Source: Comamonadaceae bacterium OS-1
GTDB lineage: Bacteria > Pseudomonadota > Gammaproteobacteria > Burkholderiales > Burkholderiaceae_C
DNA: 64,000 nucleotides
Assembly (NCBI GenBank): GCA_027923965.1
Contig: AP026969.1
Location: 4,650,001-4,714,000 of the forward strand
Direction of reading: 5' to 3'
Part shown: in pieces, positions 42,828 to 51,121 of the stretch
Layout: every line of letters starts with the position of its first letter
How positions within the stretch are numbered: the stretch's first letter is position 1
Translations under genes and position numbers: made by a program
The notes under the pieces: model-generated
Seen by the model: the letters and a program-made list of their open reading frames with translations, nothing else
The model's database searches: none
Told to the model about the DNA's origin: nothing

Positions 42828-44003
42828 ATGGCCCCACTCTCCACCACCCACTGGCCCCGCGTCCTCACCCTGTGGCTGTGCGGCGTAGCGGCGGCGATGC
42901 AGTTTTCCAAGGTGTCGTTTGCCTTCCAGACTCTGCAGGCCACCTACGGGGCCACGCCTGCGGCCATGGGCTGGATTTTGTCCACCGTGGGCATGGTGGG
43001 CTTGGTGTTGGGCGTGACCATGGGCTTGTGCGCTCCGGCCATCGGCTACCGGCGTTTGCTGCTGGTGGGCATGGGGCTGGGGGCCGTGCTGGCCGGGGTG
43101 CAGTCGCTGGAGCCGCCGTTTGCGCTGCTGTGGTTTACACGGCTACTGGAGGGTGTGTCGCAACTGGCGGTGGTGGTGGCCGCGCCCACGCTCATCATGC
43201 AGCACAGCGCGCCGCAGCACCGCGCCATCGCCATGGGGCTGTGGAGCACCTTTGTGGGGGTGGCGTTTGCGCTCACCGCGGCGGGCGGGGGCTGGGTGCT
43301 GGCGCATTGGCAGCTCAGCGGGCTGATGCAGGTGCATGCGGCGGCCATGGCGTTGATGGGCTGCGCCGTGCTGTGGCTGCTGCCACGCGACAGCGCCACC
43401 ACACCCTGGCCCGCGCTGGCCAGCCTGCCGCAGCTACATGTGCGCATCTACAGCCAGTGGGCCACGGCGTTGCCGGGCTGCTGCTTTTTCTTCTACACCG
43501 CCACCGCCATCGCCTTGCTGACCTTCCTGCCGCAGCAGGCTGGGGCCGACCGCGCCTGGCTGGCGGTACTGCTGCCGCTGCTCAGCATCGGCGGCAACTT
43601 TCTGGCGGGCTGGCTGGCCCAGTCGGTGCTGCGCCCCTCCACGCTGGTGCCGCTGGCGTTTACGGGCGTGGCCGTTGCCGGGCTGGCGCTGGGGCTGTGC
43701 CTGTGGCAGGGTATTGCGATTGCGCCGGTGGCCCTGCTGCTGATGGCGCTGGTGGGTCTGGCGGGCGGCTCCGCGTTTGCGCTGGTGCCGTATCTGAGCG
43801 ACACGCAGCCGGTACAGGCCCGCGCCACCGGGGCAGTGGCGCAAATGGGCAACCTGGGCTCCACTTTGGGGCCACCGGTGTTTGCCTACGCGATCGCCAG
43901 CATAGGCCCGCTGGGCCTGGTGCTGCCGCTGCTGGTGTTTGCGCTGGCCGGTTTAAGCTTGGCCACCTGGGGCATCCGCCAGCACCACCGCCAGGCCCCC
44001 TAA
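42828..44003 (+). CDS. MFS transporter (CynX/NimT-like)
   Basis: This 391-residue major facilitator protein has the YRRLLLVGMGLGAVL stretch after helix 2 and a second half with AGGSAFALVPYLS. It resembles cyanate/nitroimidazole-type (CynX/NimT) transporters. I chose the ATG at 42828, because an earlier in-frame GTG at 42789 lies inside a dispersed repeat. A glutathione transferase gene follows with a 15-base gap. The substrate is unknown. Confidence 0.83.
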   Translation: MAPLSTTHWPRVLTLWLCGVAAAMQFSKVSFAFQTLQATYGATPAAMGWILSTVGMVGLVLGVTMGLCAPAIGYRRLLLVGMGLGAVLAGVQSLEPPFALLWFTRLLEGVSQLAVVVAAPTLIMQHSAPQHRAIAMGLWSTFVGVAFALTAAGGGWVLAHWQLSGLMQVHAAAMALMGCAVLWLLPRDSATTPWPALASLPQLHVRIYSQWATALPGCCFFFYTATAIALLTFLPQQAGADRAWLAVLLPLLSIGGNFLAGWLAQSVLRPSTLVPLAFTGVAVAGLALGLCLWQGIAIAPVALLLMALVGLAGGSAFALVPYLSDTQPVQARATGAVAQMGNLGSTLGPPVFAYAIASIGPLGLVLPLLVFALAGLSLATWGIRQHHRQAP

Positions 44004-44018
44004 CTATTCTTAACCACC

Positions 44019-44669
44019 ATGCTGCAACTCCACTACGCCCCCAGCACCGCCGCCATGGCCCCGCACATCCTGCTGGAAGAAATCGGCCTGCCGTTTGAAC
44101 TGCTGCTGGTCGACACCAGCACCGGCGCGCACAAGGCCCCGGCCTACCTGGCGCTCAACCCCAACGGCCTGGTGCCCGTGCTGACCGACGGCGACCTAGT
44201 GCTGTTCGAGTCCGCCGCCATCTGCCTGCACCTGTGCGACAGCCACCCCGCCGCAGGCCTGGCCCCGGCGGTCGGCACCGTGGAGCGCGCCCATTTCTAC
44301 AAGTGGCTGGTGTGGATGACCAACACCCTGCAAAGCACGCTGATCGCCTACTTCTACCCGCACCGCCTGGTCAACCCCGGCAACACCGCTGGTGCCGCCG
44401 AGGTAAAGGCCCAGGCCGAACACCGCGTCGGTGGCCTGCTGGCGCAGCTGGATGCCGAGCTGGCCCGCCACGGCGGCCCCTGGCTGCTGGGCCAAACTTA
44501 TTCCGCGTTGGATGCCTACGCGCTGATGCTCTGCCGCTGGACCCGCAACTTCAGCAGCGCCCCGGCGCGCACCTACCCGCACCTCGGGCCGTATTTGCAA
44601 GCGGCGCTGGCGCGCCCGGCGGTGCAGCGGGTGTTTGCCACCGAGCAGTTGGCGCAGCCTTGGGTTTGA
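44019..44669 (+). CDS. Glutathione S-transferase family protein
   Basis: This 216-residue protein has an N-terminal thioredoxin-like domain (residues 1-78; YAPSTAAMAPHILLEEIGLPFEL) with the glutathione-binding LNPNGLVPVLTDG and ESAAICLHLCD. An all-helical C-terminal domain follows, with LLGQTYSALDAY. It may detoxify or modify the substrate of the upstream transporter, with which it is probably co-transcribed. A dispersed repeat follows its stop by eight bases. Confidence 0.87.
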   Translation: MLQLHYAPSTAAMAPHILLEEIGLPFELLLVDTSTGAHKAPAYLALNPNGLVPVLTDGDLVLFESAAICLHLCDSHPAAGLAPAVGTVERAHFYKWLVWMTNTLQSTLIAYFYPHRLVNPGNTAGAAEVKAQAEHRVGGLLAQLDAELARHGGPWLLGQTYSALDAYALMLCRWTRNFSSAPARTYPHLGPYLQAALARPAVQRVFATEQLAQPWV

Positions 44670-44677
44670 TTCTGTAG

Positions 44678-44728
44678 ATAAAAAGTGCTGCTAGCGCTTA
44701 TGGAATGGGCGTGAGCAGCTACGAAAAT
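44678..44728 (+). repeat. Dispersed 3'-end hairpin repeat, copy 13 (best stem)
   Basis: GCTGCTAGCGCTTAT (44687-44701) and ATGGGCGTGAGCAGC (44705-44719) form a 15-bp stem with one mismatch and three G-T pairs around a GGA loop. It starts eight bases after the GST stop. The 313-base gap to the next gene also holds the 5' boundary of the integron cassette; otherwise I see nothing in it. Confidence 0.9.
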
Positions 44729-44956
44729 GAGAGTGGTGCGTGTGGCCCATCTTTTGAAGGAACAATGCCGCCGCGTGGGTGTGGTGAAGCTTCGGCGGGC
44801 TATAGTGGTTTGGCGCTTTGTCTGCGGGGTTTGTCGGGGTTTTTAACCCTGTATATAGACTAGATCACACTACGGAAAACAAGTCTGCAAGCCAGTTTCA
44901 CGAAGTTTTTAAACCTCAGTCGCCGATTTGAACCACGAGGTTTGCGGGGTATATCG

Positions 44957-45555
44957 TTAGGCCTTTTGAGCCCCTCACCATCATGACACTCACTGCTGAA
45001 GATTGGAAGCTTGCGATCTCAATCGCAGCATTGGCCGTTTCATTGATTTCGTTGTACTTCACCAAGGTCAACTGGCTGCAATCGAATCGGCCGGTGGTGA
45101 TGGCGTTTGTGACCGAGCATCACTCTGGGAATGAAGCCGCAACATTCGACTTGGTCCTCGCGAATACTGGCAACAGGCCTGCCGTTCGTGTACGCCTCGT
45201 GGCTTCACATGAAAACATCAGGAAGTTGCTGGACCCTACAATTTCGGAAAAGCACTTCCAGATAATCGAGCACAACTTCTTGTCCCGCAGTGAAGTCCCA
45301 CTGCTACGCAATGGCGAAGAGCTTGTCACTTCCTTCGGGGCATTCACGCCGAACGCAGCAGGAAAGTGGCTGAACTACGGTGCAGAGACCGAAATCAGTG
45401 TGGCATATCAAGATCTGGAGGGCCGTTCTTATGAGTCCAAGCAACCGCTCAAAATCTACGCGAGGCATGGTTTCGGAGGTGGGGTCTGGACTGACCCAAA
45501 GGCCTAACCATTCCTTCAAGCGGACTGGCCTTCGGCCAGCCGCTTAAGTCAAACG
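44957..45555 (+). mobile_element. Solitary integron gene cassette
   Basis: The left boundary is G^TTAGGC at 44956-44962 and the right boundary lies in AACG^TT at about 45555. The cassette's own R'' box GCCTAAC (45502-45508) is the exact reverse complement of GTTAGGC, as required when the excised circle rejoins. The cassette is 599 bp and carries one gene (44983-45507). No integrase or second cassette is visible, so this may be a remnant (CALIN-like) or an insertion at a secondary site. Confidence 0.82.
44983..45507 (+). CDS. Cassette-borne membrane-anchored hypothetical protein, 174 aa
   Basis: I do not recognise this protein. It has one N-terminal membrane segment (about residues 9-28, LAISIAALAVSLISLYF), followed by a soluble beta-rich domain (FDLVLANTGNRPAVRVRLV, residues about 55-73, resembles an Ig-like or CARDB-like strand pattern). 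It fills an integron cassette almost completely, starting 26 bases after the left boundary and with its stop inside attC, as cassette genes usually do. Codon use is lower in G+C than its neighbours, fitting transfer. Confidence 0.75.
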   Translation: MTLTAEDWKLAISIAALAVSLISLYFTKVNWLQSNRPVVMAFVTEHHSGNEAATFDLVLANTGNRPAVRVRLVASHENIRKLLDPTISEKHFQIIEHNFLSRSEVPLLRNGEELVTSFGAFTPNAAGKWLNYGAETEISVAYQDLEGRSYESKQPLKIYARHGFGGGVWTDPKA

Positions 45556-45560
45556 TTGCC
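45502..45560 (+). other. attC: attC recombination site
   Basis: R'' GCCTAAC is followed by TTCAAGCGG, then a perfect hairpin CTGGCC-TTC-GGCCAG, then CCGCTTAAG and TCAAACG^TT. The arms AAGCGG/CCGCTT pair with a bulged A, and an extrahelical base occurs as in classical 59-base elements. The layout R''-L''-loop-L'-R' is complete. Confidence 0.85.
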
Positions 45561-45623
45561 ACGCCACTTGCCTCGCACCTGATTCTTTCGCGGCAGTGAC
45601 TGCATAGTAACCACTATCTTCAG

Positions 45624-45680
45624 ATAAAAATTGCCGCTAGCGCTGATGGAATAGGCGCGAGCAGCTCCTAAAACAATAGC
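45624..45680 (+). repeat. Dispersed hairpin repeat, copy 14
   Basis: ATTGCCGCTAGCGCTGATGG, then AATAGGCGCGAGCAGCTCCT and AAAACAATAGC. It lies about 70 bases after the cassette boundary and before the AlbA_2 gene. Confidence 0.85.
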
Positions 45681-45718
45681 AGCTGTGTTTTTACACAGCC
45701 TTCGGCTATAGTTGCTAG

Positions 45719-45742
45719 ATGGCCAAAGACAAGACGATGCAT
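45719..45742 (+). other. Possible remnant of the radA start
   Basis: ATGGCCAAAGACAAGACGAT closely matches the true radA start ATGGCCAAAGACAAAACCAT at 47600. The frame opened here diverges within ten codons. It is consistent with insertion of the AlbA_2 gene (45763-47517) near the 5' end of radA, with a short vestige left behind. Chance similarity is not excluded. Confidence 0.4.
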
Positions 45743-45762
45743 ATCCGGCGTGGGTGCTGCCC

Positions 45763-47517
45763 ATGATGGATTCTTATGCGCAGCTGGAAATGCTGGAGCG
45801 TTTGTGTGCCTTGCCGTGTGAAGGGAGTACGGTCGAATTCAAGTCCAACCTGGATACGTCTGCCGATATCGGGCAGTATCTTTCTGCGCTGGCGAACGCG
45901 GCGGCGCTGCAGGGGCACGAACGGGCTTGGCTGGTGTGGGGTGTAACAGACGGCTCGCACGCTATCAACGGGACCACCTTCAACCCCTTTCTGCGCAAAG
46001 AGGGCAACCAGTCACTGACCATGTGGCTGCAGCACATGACTTCACCGCGCGCAGATTTTCAGTTCCATGGGCTGACCCTGCCGCAGGGCCAGGTTGTGAT
46101 GCTGGAAATCCACCCCGCCCGCAGCGCACCGATTGCGTTCCAAAACCAGCGTTATATCCGCATAGACAGCCACAAAACCAAGCTGTCGGAACACCCGGAT
46201 AAAGAGGCCCGTTTGTGGGCTATGTTGGGCCAGAAGGACGATTGGTCGGGTGAGCTGGTGCCTGGCGCGGGATTGAACGACCTGGACCCGCAGGCGTTGG
46301 ATGCCGCCCGCAAGCGCTTCACCGAATACCTGCTGAAAAGTGAGTCGAACACTGAGCGCCATGCGCAAATTCGCGAGGAGGTCGCCGGGTACGACGTACC
46401 CACTTTGCTGAACAAGGCACGCATTACCAAGCAGGGACGGATCACCCGTTCGGCCCTGCTGCTTTTGGGGCGTGACGAATCCGCGCATTTTTTGGCACCC
46501 GTGGATGCCAAGATCAGCTGGATCCTGCGCGACGCGGGCAACCGCACCGAGTCATCACAGCACTTTGGCATTCCCTTGCTGCTTGCCACAGAAAAAGTAT
46601 GTGCACAGATCCGCAATGTGACGATCGAGCACATGCCCGATGGCACCTTGTTTCCAACCGCGGTACCACGCTATGACGCGTGGGTGATGCGTGAGGCCTT
46701 GCACAACGCGGTGGCCCACCAGGACTATCGGTTAGGGGGAAAGGTCAACGTGGTGGAGCACCCGGAGCGGCTGGTGTTCAGTAACCTGGGCCAGTTCATT
46801 CCGCCCAGTGTGGAATGGATGCTGGAGCAGCAATCGCCGCCAGAGCACTACCGCAACCAGTGGCTGATCGACGGGATGATCCGCTTGCGCATGATTGACC
46901 AGGTGGGCAGTGGCATACGCCGCATGTTCGAGACGCAGCGAGAGCGGTTTTTCCCCATGCCGGACTACTTGTTGGAAGGTCTAGAAGACAGCCGTCCCCG
47001 CGTCGAAGTGTCCATTCCCGGCCAGATTCTGGATATCCAATACACCCAGTTGCTGATGCAACGCAGCGATCTGGACTTGCGGCAGGTGTTTTGGTTGGAC
47101 CAGGTGCAAAGGCGGCATGTTCTTGCGCCCGAGCCGGTGCGCGCGCTCAAGGCACTCAAGCTGATCGAAGGGCGTTCGCCCAACTACTTTATTTCTGCCA
47201 AGGTGGCCGCGTGGGCAGACCAGAAGGCGCGGTATATCCACAACCGGGGGTTGGACGATAGTTTCTACCAGCAGTTGGTGGTGGACTATTTGCACCAGTA
47301 TGGCCAGGCCACCCGCCGCGAATTGGACGACTTGGTTCTGGCCAAGCTGCCCGATGTACTGGACAGCACACAAAGGCAAAACAAGGTGCGCAACCTGTTG
47401 CAGGCCATGCGGCGCCAGGGCCAGATCACCCGAACTGGCCCCAGGGCTGCCCCCATATGGGTGCCCGTCGCACCATCAAAACCCATTGCTAAAGCCACAA
47501 AAACTAGCAAAGCTTAG
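45763..47517 (+). CDS. AlbA_2 (Schlafen-type) plus HATPase domain protein
   Basis: This 584-residue protein has an N-terminal AlbA_2/Schlafen-AAA_4-type domain (about residues 10-130; STVEFKSNLDTSADIGQYL). A central GHKL-type ATPase-like domain follows, with EALHNAVAHQDY and DQVGSGIRRM, and winged-HTH-like modules lie at the C-terminus. Such proteins are annotated as putative transcriptional regulators, and some occur in defence islands. I chose the ATG at 45763. It sits between the integron cassette and radA, and may have been inserted there. Confidence 0.72.
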   Translation: MMDSYAQLEMLERLCALPCEGSTVEFKSNLDTSADIGQYLSALANAAALQGHERAWLVWGVTDGSHAINGTTFNPFLRKEGNQSLTMWLQHMTSPRADFQFHGLTLPQGQVVMLEIHPARSAPIAFQNQRYIRIDSHKTKLSEHPDKEARLWAMLGQKDDWSGELVPGAGLNDLDPQALDAARKRFTEYLLKSESNTERHAQIREEVAGYDVPTLLNKARITKQGRITRSALLLLGRDESAHFLAPVDAKISWILRDAGNRTESSQHFGIPLLLATEKVCAQIRNVTIEHMPDGTLFPTAVPRYDAWVMREALHNAVAHQDYRLGGKVNVVEHPERLVFSNLGQFIPPSVEWMLEQQSPPEHYRNQWLIDGMIRLRMIDQVGSGIRRMFETQRERFFPMPDYLLEGLEDSRPRVEVSIPGQILDIQYTQLLMQRSDLDLRQVFWLDQVQRRHVLAPEPVRALKALKLIEGRSPNYFISAKVAAWADQKARYIHNRGLDDSFYQQLVVDYLHQYGQATRRELDDLVLAKLPDVLDSTQRQNKVRNLLQAMRRQGQITRTGPRAAPIWVPVAPSKPIAKATKTSKA

Positions 47518-47599
47518 CAATGAAAAATCGCCTAAGTCTTTGATTTAGTTCATTACTTAGCATCTCTTAGCAAACAAAACGTGTGCCCCTTGGATTTTT

Positions 47600-48970
47600 A
47601 TGGCCAAAGACAAAACCATCTACACCTGCAACGAATGCGGCGGGACCTGCCCGAAGTGGCTGGGCAAGTGCCCGCACTGCCAGGCCTGGAACACGCTGAT
47701 CGAATCCGTGGCCGAACCGGTGGCGGCGAGCAAAAACAACCGCTTCGCCGCGCTGGCCAAAACCGCCGAGGTCATGGCCCTGGCCGACATTGAAGCGACG
47801 GACATGGACCGCACGCCCACCGGGCTGGACGAGCTGGACCGGGTGCTGGGCGGCGGCATTGTGGAGGGCGGCGTGGTGCTGATCGGTGGCGACCCCGGCA
47901 TCGGCAAGTCCACGCTGCTGCTGCAGGCGCTGGATGCGCTGCAACGCTCCGGCCAGAAGACGCTGTACGTGACCGGCGAAGAGAGCGGGGCGCAGGTGGC
48001 GCTGCGCTCGCGCCGTCTAGGCATCGTCAACAGCCAGGTGCAGGTGCTGGCCGAAATCCAGTTGGAAAAAATCCTCAGCACCCTGCAAACCCACCGCCCG
48101 CACATCGCGGTGATCGACTCGATCCAGACCGTGTACTCCGACCAGCTCACTTCGGCCCCCGGCTCGGTGGCGCAGGTGCGCGAATGCGCAGCCCACCTCA
48201 CGCGCGCGGCCAAGGCCAGCGGCGTGGCCATCGTGCTGGTGGGCCACGTCACCAAAGAGGGCGCGCTGGCCGGGCCCCGCGTGCTGGAGCACATGGTGGA
48301 CACGGTGCTGTACTTCGAGGGCGACACGCACAGCAGCTTTCGCCTGGTGCGCGCCATCAAGAACCGCTTTGGCGCGGTGAACGAAATTGGGGTGTTCGCC
48401 ATGACCGAGCACGGCCTGAAGGGCGTGAGCAACCCCAGCGCCATCTTTTTGAGCCAGCACCCCGAGCCGGTGCCCGGCAGTTGCGTGATGGTGACGCTGG
48501 AAGGCACGCGCCCGCTGCTGGTCGAGATCCAGGCGCTGGTGGACAGCGGCGGCCCATCGCCCCGGCGTTTGAGCGTAGGCCTGGACAAGGACCGGCTGGC
48601 CATGCTGCTGGCCGTGCTGCACCGCCACGCGGGCATCGCCTGTATGGACCAGGACGTGTTTGTCAACGCGGTGGGCGGTGTGCGCATCAGCGAACCGGCG
48701 GCCGACCTGGCCGTGCTGCTGGCCATCACCTCCAGCCTGCGCGGCAAGCCGTTGCCCAAGGGCTTCATCGCCTTTGGCGAGGTGGGCCTGGCCGGTGAAG
48801 TGCGCCCCGCCCCGCGCGGCCAGGAGCGCCTGAAAGAAGCCGCCAAGCTGGGCTTTAGCGTGGCCATCGTGCCCAAGGCCAACGCCCCCAAGAAGCCCAT
48901 CGAGGGCCTGACCATCCACGCGGTGGAACGGGTGGAGCAGGCGATGGAAGTGGTGCGTTCTTTGGCGTAG
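47600..48970 (+). CDS. radA: DNA repair protein RadA (Sms)
   Basis: RadA processes branched recombination intermediates and is a RecA-related, hexameric branch-migration helicase. The 456-residue protein has an N-terminal zinc finger (Cys 10, 13, 24 and 27), Walker A GDPGIGKST at about residues 96-104, the RadA-specific KNRFG motif and a Lon-like C-terminal domain from about residue 280. It is intact. It is followed by a small membrane-protein gene and preceded by an AT-rich spacer. Confidence 0.96.
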   Translation: MAKDKTIYTCNECGGTCPKWLGKCPHCQAWNTLIESVAEPVAASKNNRFAALAKTAEVMALADIEATDMDRTPTGLDELDRVLGGGIVEGGVVLIGGDPGIGKSTLLLQALDALQRSGQKTLYVTGEESGAQVALRSRRLGIVNSQVQVLAEIQLEKILSTLQTHRPHIAVIDSIQTVYSDQLTSAPGSVAQVRECAAHLTRAAKASGVAIVLVGHVTKEGALAGPRVLEHMVDTVLYFEGDTHSSFRLVRAIKNRFGAVNEIGVFAMTEHGLKGVSNPSAIFLSQHPEPVPGSCVMVTLEGTRPLLVEIQALVDSGGPSPRRLSVGLDKDRLAMLLAVLHRHAGIACMDQDVFVNAVGGVRISEPAADLAVLLAITSSLRGKPLPKGFIAFGEVGLAGEVRPAPRGQERLKEAAKLGFSVAIVPKANAPKKPIEGLTIHAVERVEQAMEVVRSLA

Positions 48971-49000
48971 GATGGTGGGCACTTCCACCACACCCCACCC

Positions 49001-49348
49001 ATGGACTGGCTCCAAAAACTCCCCTCCACCTGCCGCTCTCCGGCGGGTTGGGAGTGGACCATCTGGCGCAAGCTGCCCATGGTGCTGCTGGTCGGCACGG
49101 TGGTGCCGATTGCGGGCTGGGGCCTGTGGTATCTGCTCGTGGCGGGCGATTCCGCTGCCGAGTTGCGCTGGCTGCAGATGGTGGGTTATGCGGTGGTGGG
49201 TGCCGTGCTGTTCCACTGGTCGGCGGTGCTCACGGTGGCCATTGGCTGCGTCATCGTGATGCTGATGAAGGGCCCCGGCTATGTGGCCGATGGCTTTCCG
49301 GTGTCGCACAGCGACCAGCCCCGGGATGCGTCGCTGGAACGGCTTTAG
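49001..49348 (+). CDS. Hypothetical membrane protein, 115 aa
   Basis: I do not recognise the family. The protein has two hydrophobic helices (about residues 27-48, MVLLVGTVVPIAGWGLWYLL, and 58-90, VGYAVVGAVLFHWSAVLTVAI) and short soluble ends. It lies 30 bases after radA and before the cytochrome genes. Length and charge pattern suggest a small integral inner-membrane protein, possibly an uncharacterised cytochrome-locus accessory protein. Confidence 0.65.
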   Translation: MDWLQKLPSTCRSPAGWEWTIWRKLPMVLLVGTVVPIAGWGLWYLLVAGDSAAELRWLQMVGYAVVGAVLFHWSAVLTVAIGCVIVMLMKGPGYVADGFPVSHSDQPRDASLERL

Positions 49349-49401
49349 GCTTTAAGTTTTCGATAATCTAGGCTTCCTACCATGGGCTGCATGGAGGAAC
49401 C

Positions 49402-49803
49402 ATGCACATCCTGACTTCAATCGCCCGCAGCCTGCTGTGGGGCACACTGGCCCTGGCCCCTTGGGCGCACGCCACCACCCCTGCCGAACAACTCGCGGGC
49501 TACACCGCCCAGGCAGGAGCGCCTGCCCAGGCCGCGCGTGGGCAGCAACTGTTCACCACCCGCCACGGCAAAGAATGGAGCTGCGCCTCGTGCCACACCG
49601 CGTCGCCCACGGTAGCGGGCCAACACGCCAGCACCGGCAAATCCATCGCGGCACTGGCACCGGCTTTCAACCCCCAACGCTTTACCGACACCGCCAAAAC
49701 CGAAAAATGGTTTCGCCGTAATTGCAACGACGTGTTCGCACGCGAATGCAGCGCCGCCGAAAAGGCCGACGTCCTGGCCTGGCTGATGACCCTCAAGCGC
49801 TGA
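49402..49803 (+). CDS. SHP-type monoheme cytochrome c (DUF1924)
   Basis: This 133-residue exported protein has a signal peptide ending at about AHA (residue 24) and one c-type heme motif CASCH at residues 61-65. The C-terminal RNCNDVFAREC (106-116) resembles sphaeroides heme protein (SHP), whose sixth ligand is an Asn and which binds O2 and NO. The Cys pair 108/116 could form a disulfide. It is followed by a diheme cytochrome and a cytochrome b561, as in the known SHP-DHC-cytb clusters. The Asn ligand is inferred by family. Confidence 0.83.
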   Translation: MHILTSIARSLLWGTLALAPWAHATTPAEQLAGYTAQAGAPAQAARGQQLFTTRHGKEWSCASCHTASPTVAGQHASTGKSIAALAPAFNPQRFTDTAKTEKWFRRNCNDVFARECSAAEKADVLAWLMTLKR

Positions 49804-49826
49804 TGCGCATTTCTGGAAATTCCACC

Positions 49827-50333
49827 ATGCACTTTTTTTTCACCCGCCGCTGCGCCCTGGCACTGGCCTCCACGCTGTTGTCCTGGGGTGCCTGGGCAGA
49901 TTCCCGCGTGCCCATGCCCGCGCCTTTGCCCAAGTTCCAGCAGGAATGCGTGTCTTGCCACATCGCCTATCCCCCCGGCATGCTGCCTGCGGCTTCGTGG
50001 AAGCATTTGATGGGTTCGCTGGGCCAGCATTACGGCACCGATGCATCGCTGGACGAAGCCAGCGTGCGCGAGATCAGCACCTGGCTGCAGGCCAACGCGG
50101 GCACCTACAAACGCGTGAGCGCGCCGCCGCCGCAAGACCGCATCACGCAGTCCGACTGGTTCATCCGCAAACACCGCGAGGTCGATCCGGCCATCTGGAA
50201 ACAGTCGGCCGTAAAGAGTGCGGCCAACTGCATCGCCTGCCATACCCGCGCCGACACCGGCAGTTTCCGCGAATCGGAAATCACTTTCCCCAAAGGCCTG
50301 GATGCGCGCTTTCGCCGCCACTGGGAAGACTAA
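49827..50333 (+). CDS. Diheme cytochrome c (DHC)
   Basis: This 168-residue protein has a signal peptide ending at about AWA (residue 24) and two c-type heme motifs, CVSCH (41-45) and CIACH (135-139). It is the usual electron donor to SHP in related clusters. I chose the ATG at 49827. An upstream ATG at 49803 would overlap the SHP stop (TGATG) and add eight residues before the signal, and is also possible. It lies between the SHP and cytochrome b561 genes. Confidence 0.83.
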   Translation: MHFFFTRRCALALASTLLSWGAWADSRVPMPAPLPKFQQECVSCHIAYPPGMLPAASWKHLMGSLGQHYGTDASLDEASVREISTWLQANAGTYKRVSAPPPQDRITQSDWFIRKHREVDPAIWKQSAVKSAANCIACHTRADTGSFRESEITFPKGLDARFRRHWED

Positions 50334-50344
50334 AGGAGCCAGCC

Positions 50345-51067
50345 ATGAACGCCACCCCCCCCTCGTCCGCCGTCGCATCGAGCGGCCCCGCAACGTCCCG
50401 TACCCGCCGCATGGTGGACGCACCCACCCGCGTATTCCACTGGCTGTTTGCCCTGAGCTTTGTGGGCGCCTACCTCAGCGCCGAGGGCGAGCGCTGGCGC
50501 ATGCTGCACGTGACCCTGGGCTACACCCTGGCCGGTTTGCTGAGCTTTAGGGTGGTGTATGGGCTGGTCGGCCCCCGGCAGGCCCGCTTGTCGCTGCTGT
50601 GGCGCAAGCTGACCGGGCTGCCGCGGTGGCTGGCTTCGGCAGCGTCGCTGCAAGCCGTGGATGCGCGCCAGACGCAGAACCTGGCCATGGCTTTGGCGGT
50701 GGCAGGCCTGCTGGTGCTGGCCTTGCCCTTGACCCTGTCGGGCTATGCCACCTACAGCGACTGGGCCGACGGGTTGGGTGAGGTGCATGAATTTCTGGGC
50801 AATGCCTTTTTGGCGCTGGTGCTCGGCCACCTGGCAGTGATGGCGACCCTGAGCCTGCTGCGCCGCAAGAACGTAGCCCGTAACATGTTGACCGGGCGGG
50901 TGGAAGGCCCTGGGCCGGACCTGGCGCAGCGCAACCATGGGCTGTTGGCAGCGTTGCTGCTGGTGGCGGTGCTGGCTTTTTGGGCCTGGCAATGGCAGCA
51001 GTCGCCGAACGGCCTGGTGCCTGGCCAAGACGGGAGCGTTATCCGCACAGAACATGATGCAGATTAA
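50345..51067 (+). CDS. Cytochrome b561-family membrane protein
   Basis: This 240-residue membrane protein is of the bacterial cytochrome b561 type. After an N-terminal soluble stretch come four membrane helices beginning with FHWLFALSFVGAYLS, the second containing LHVTLGYTLAG and a late VHEFLGNAFLALVLGHLAVM, with heme-ligand histidines. The ATG at 50345 follows AGGAG. It would transfer electrons from the quinone pool to the diheme cytochrome and then to SHP. A two-component system follows after 54 bases. Confidence 0.85.
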   Translation: MNATPPSSAVASSGPATSRTRRMVDAPTRVFHWLFALSFVGAYLSAEGERWRMLHVTLGYTLAGLLSFRVVYGLVGPRQARLSLLWRKLTGLPRWLASAASLQAVDARQTQNLAMALAVAGLLVLALPLTLSGYATYSDWADGLGEVHEFLGNAFLALVLGHLAVMATLSLLRRKNVARNMLTGRVEGPGPDLAQRNHGLLAALLLVAVLAFWAWQWQQSPNGLVPGQDGSVIRTEHDAD

Positions 51068-51121
51068 ATCGACAGCGCCCGCAATGCCGGAAGATCGACA
51101 GAAAAACAAAGGCAACTGACG

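Noticed and set aside
44911..44943. AAACCTC/GAGGTTT inverted repeat before the cassette as an attI site
   Set aside because: It lacks the attI core and direct-repeat structure, and no integrase gene is present; only the GTTAGGC junction is convincing.
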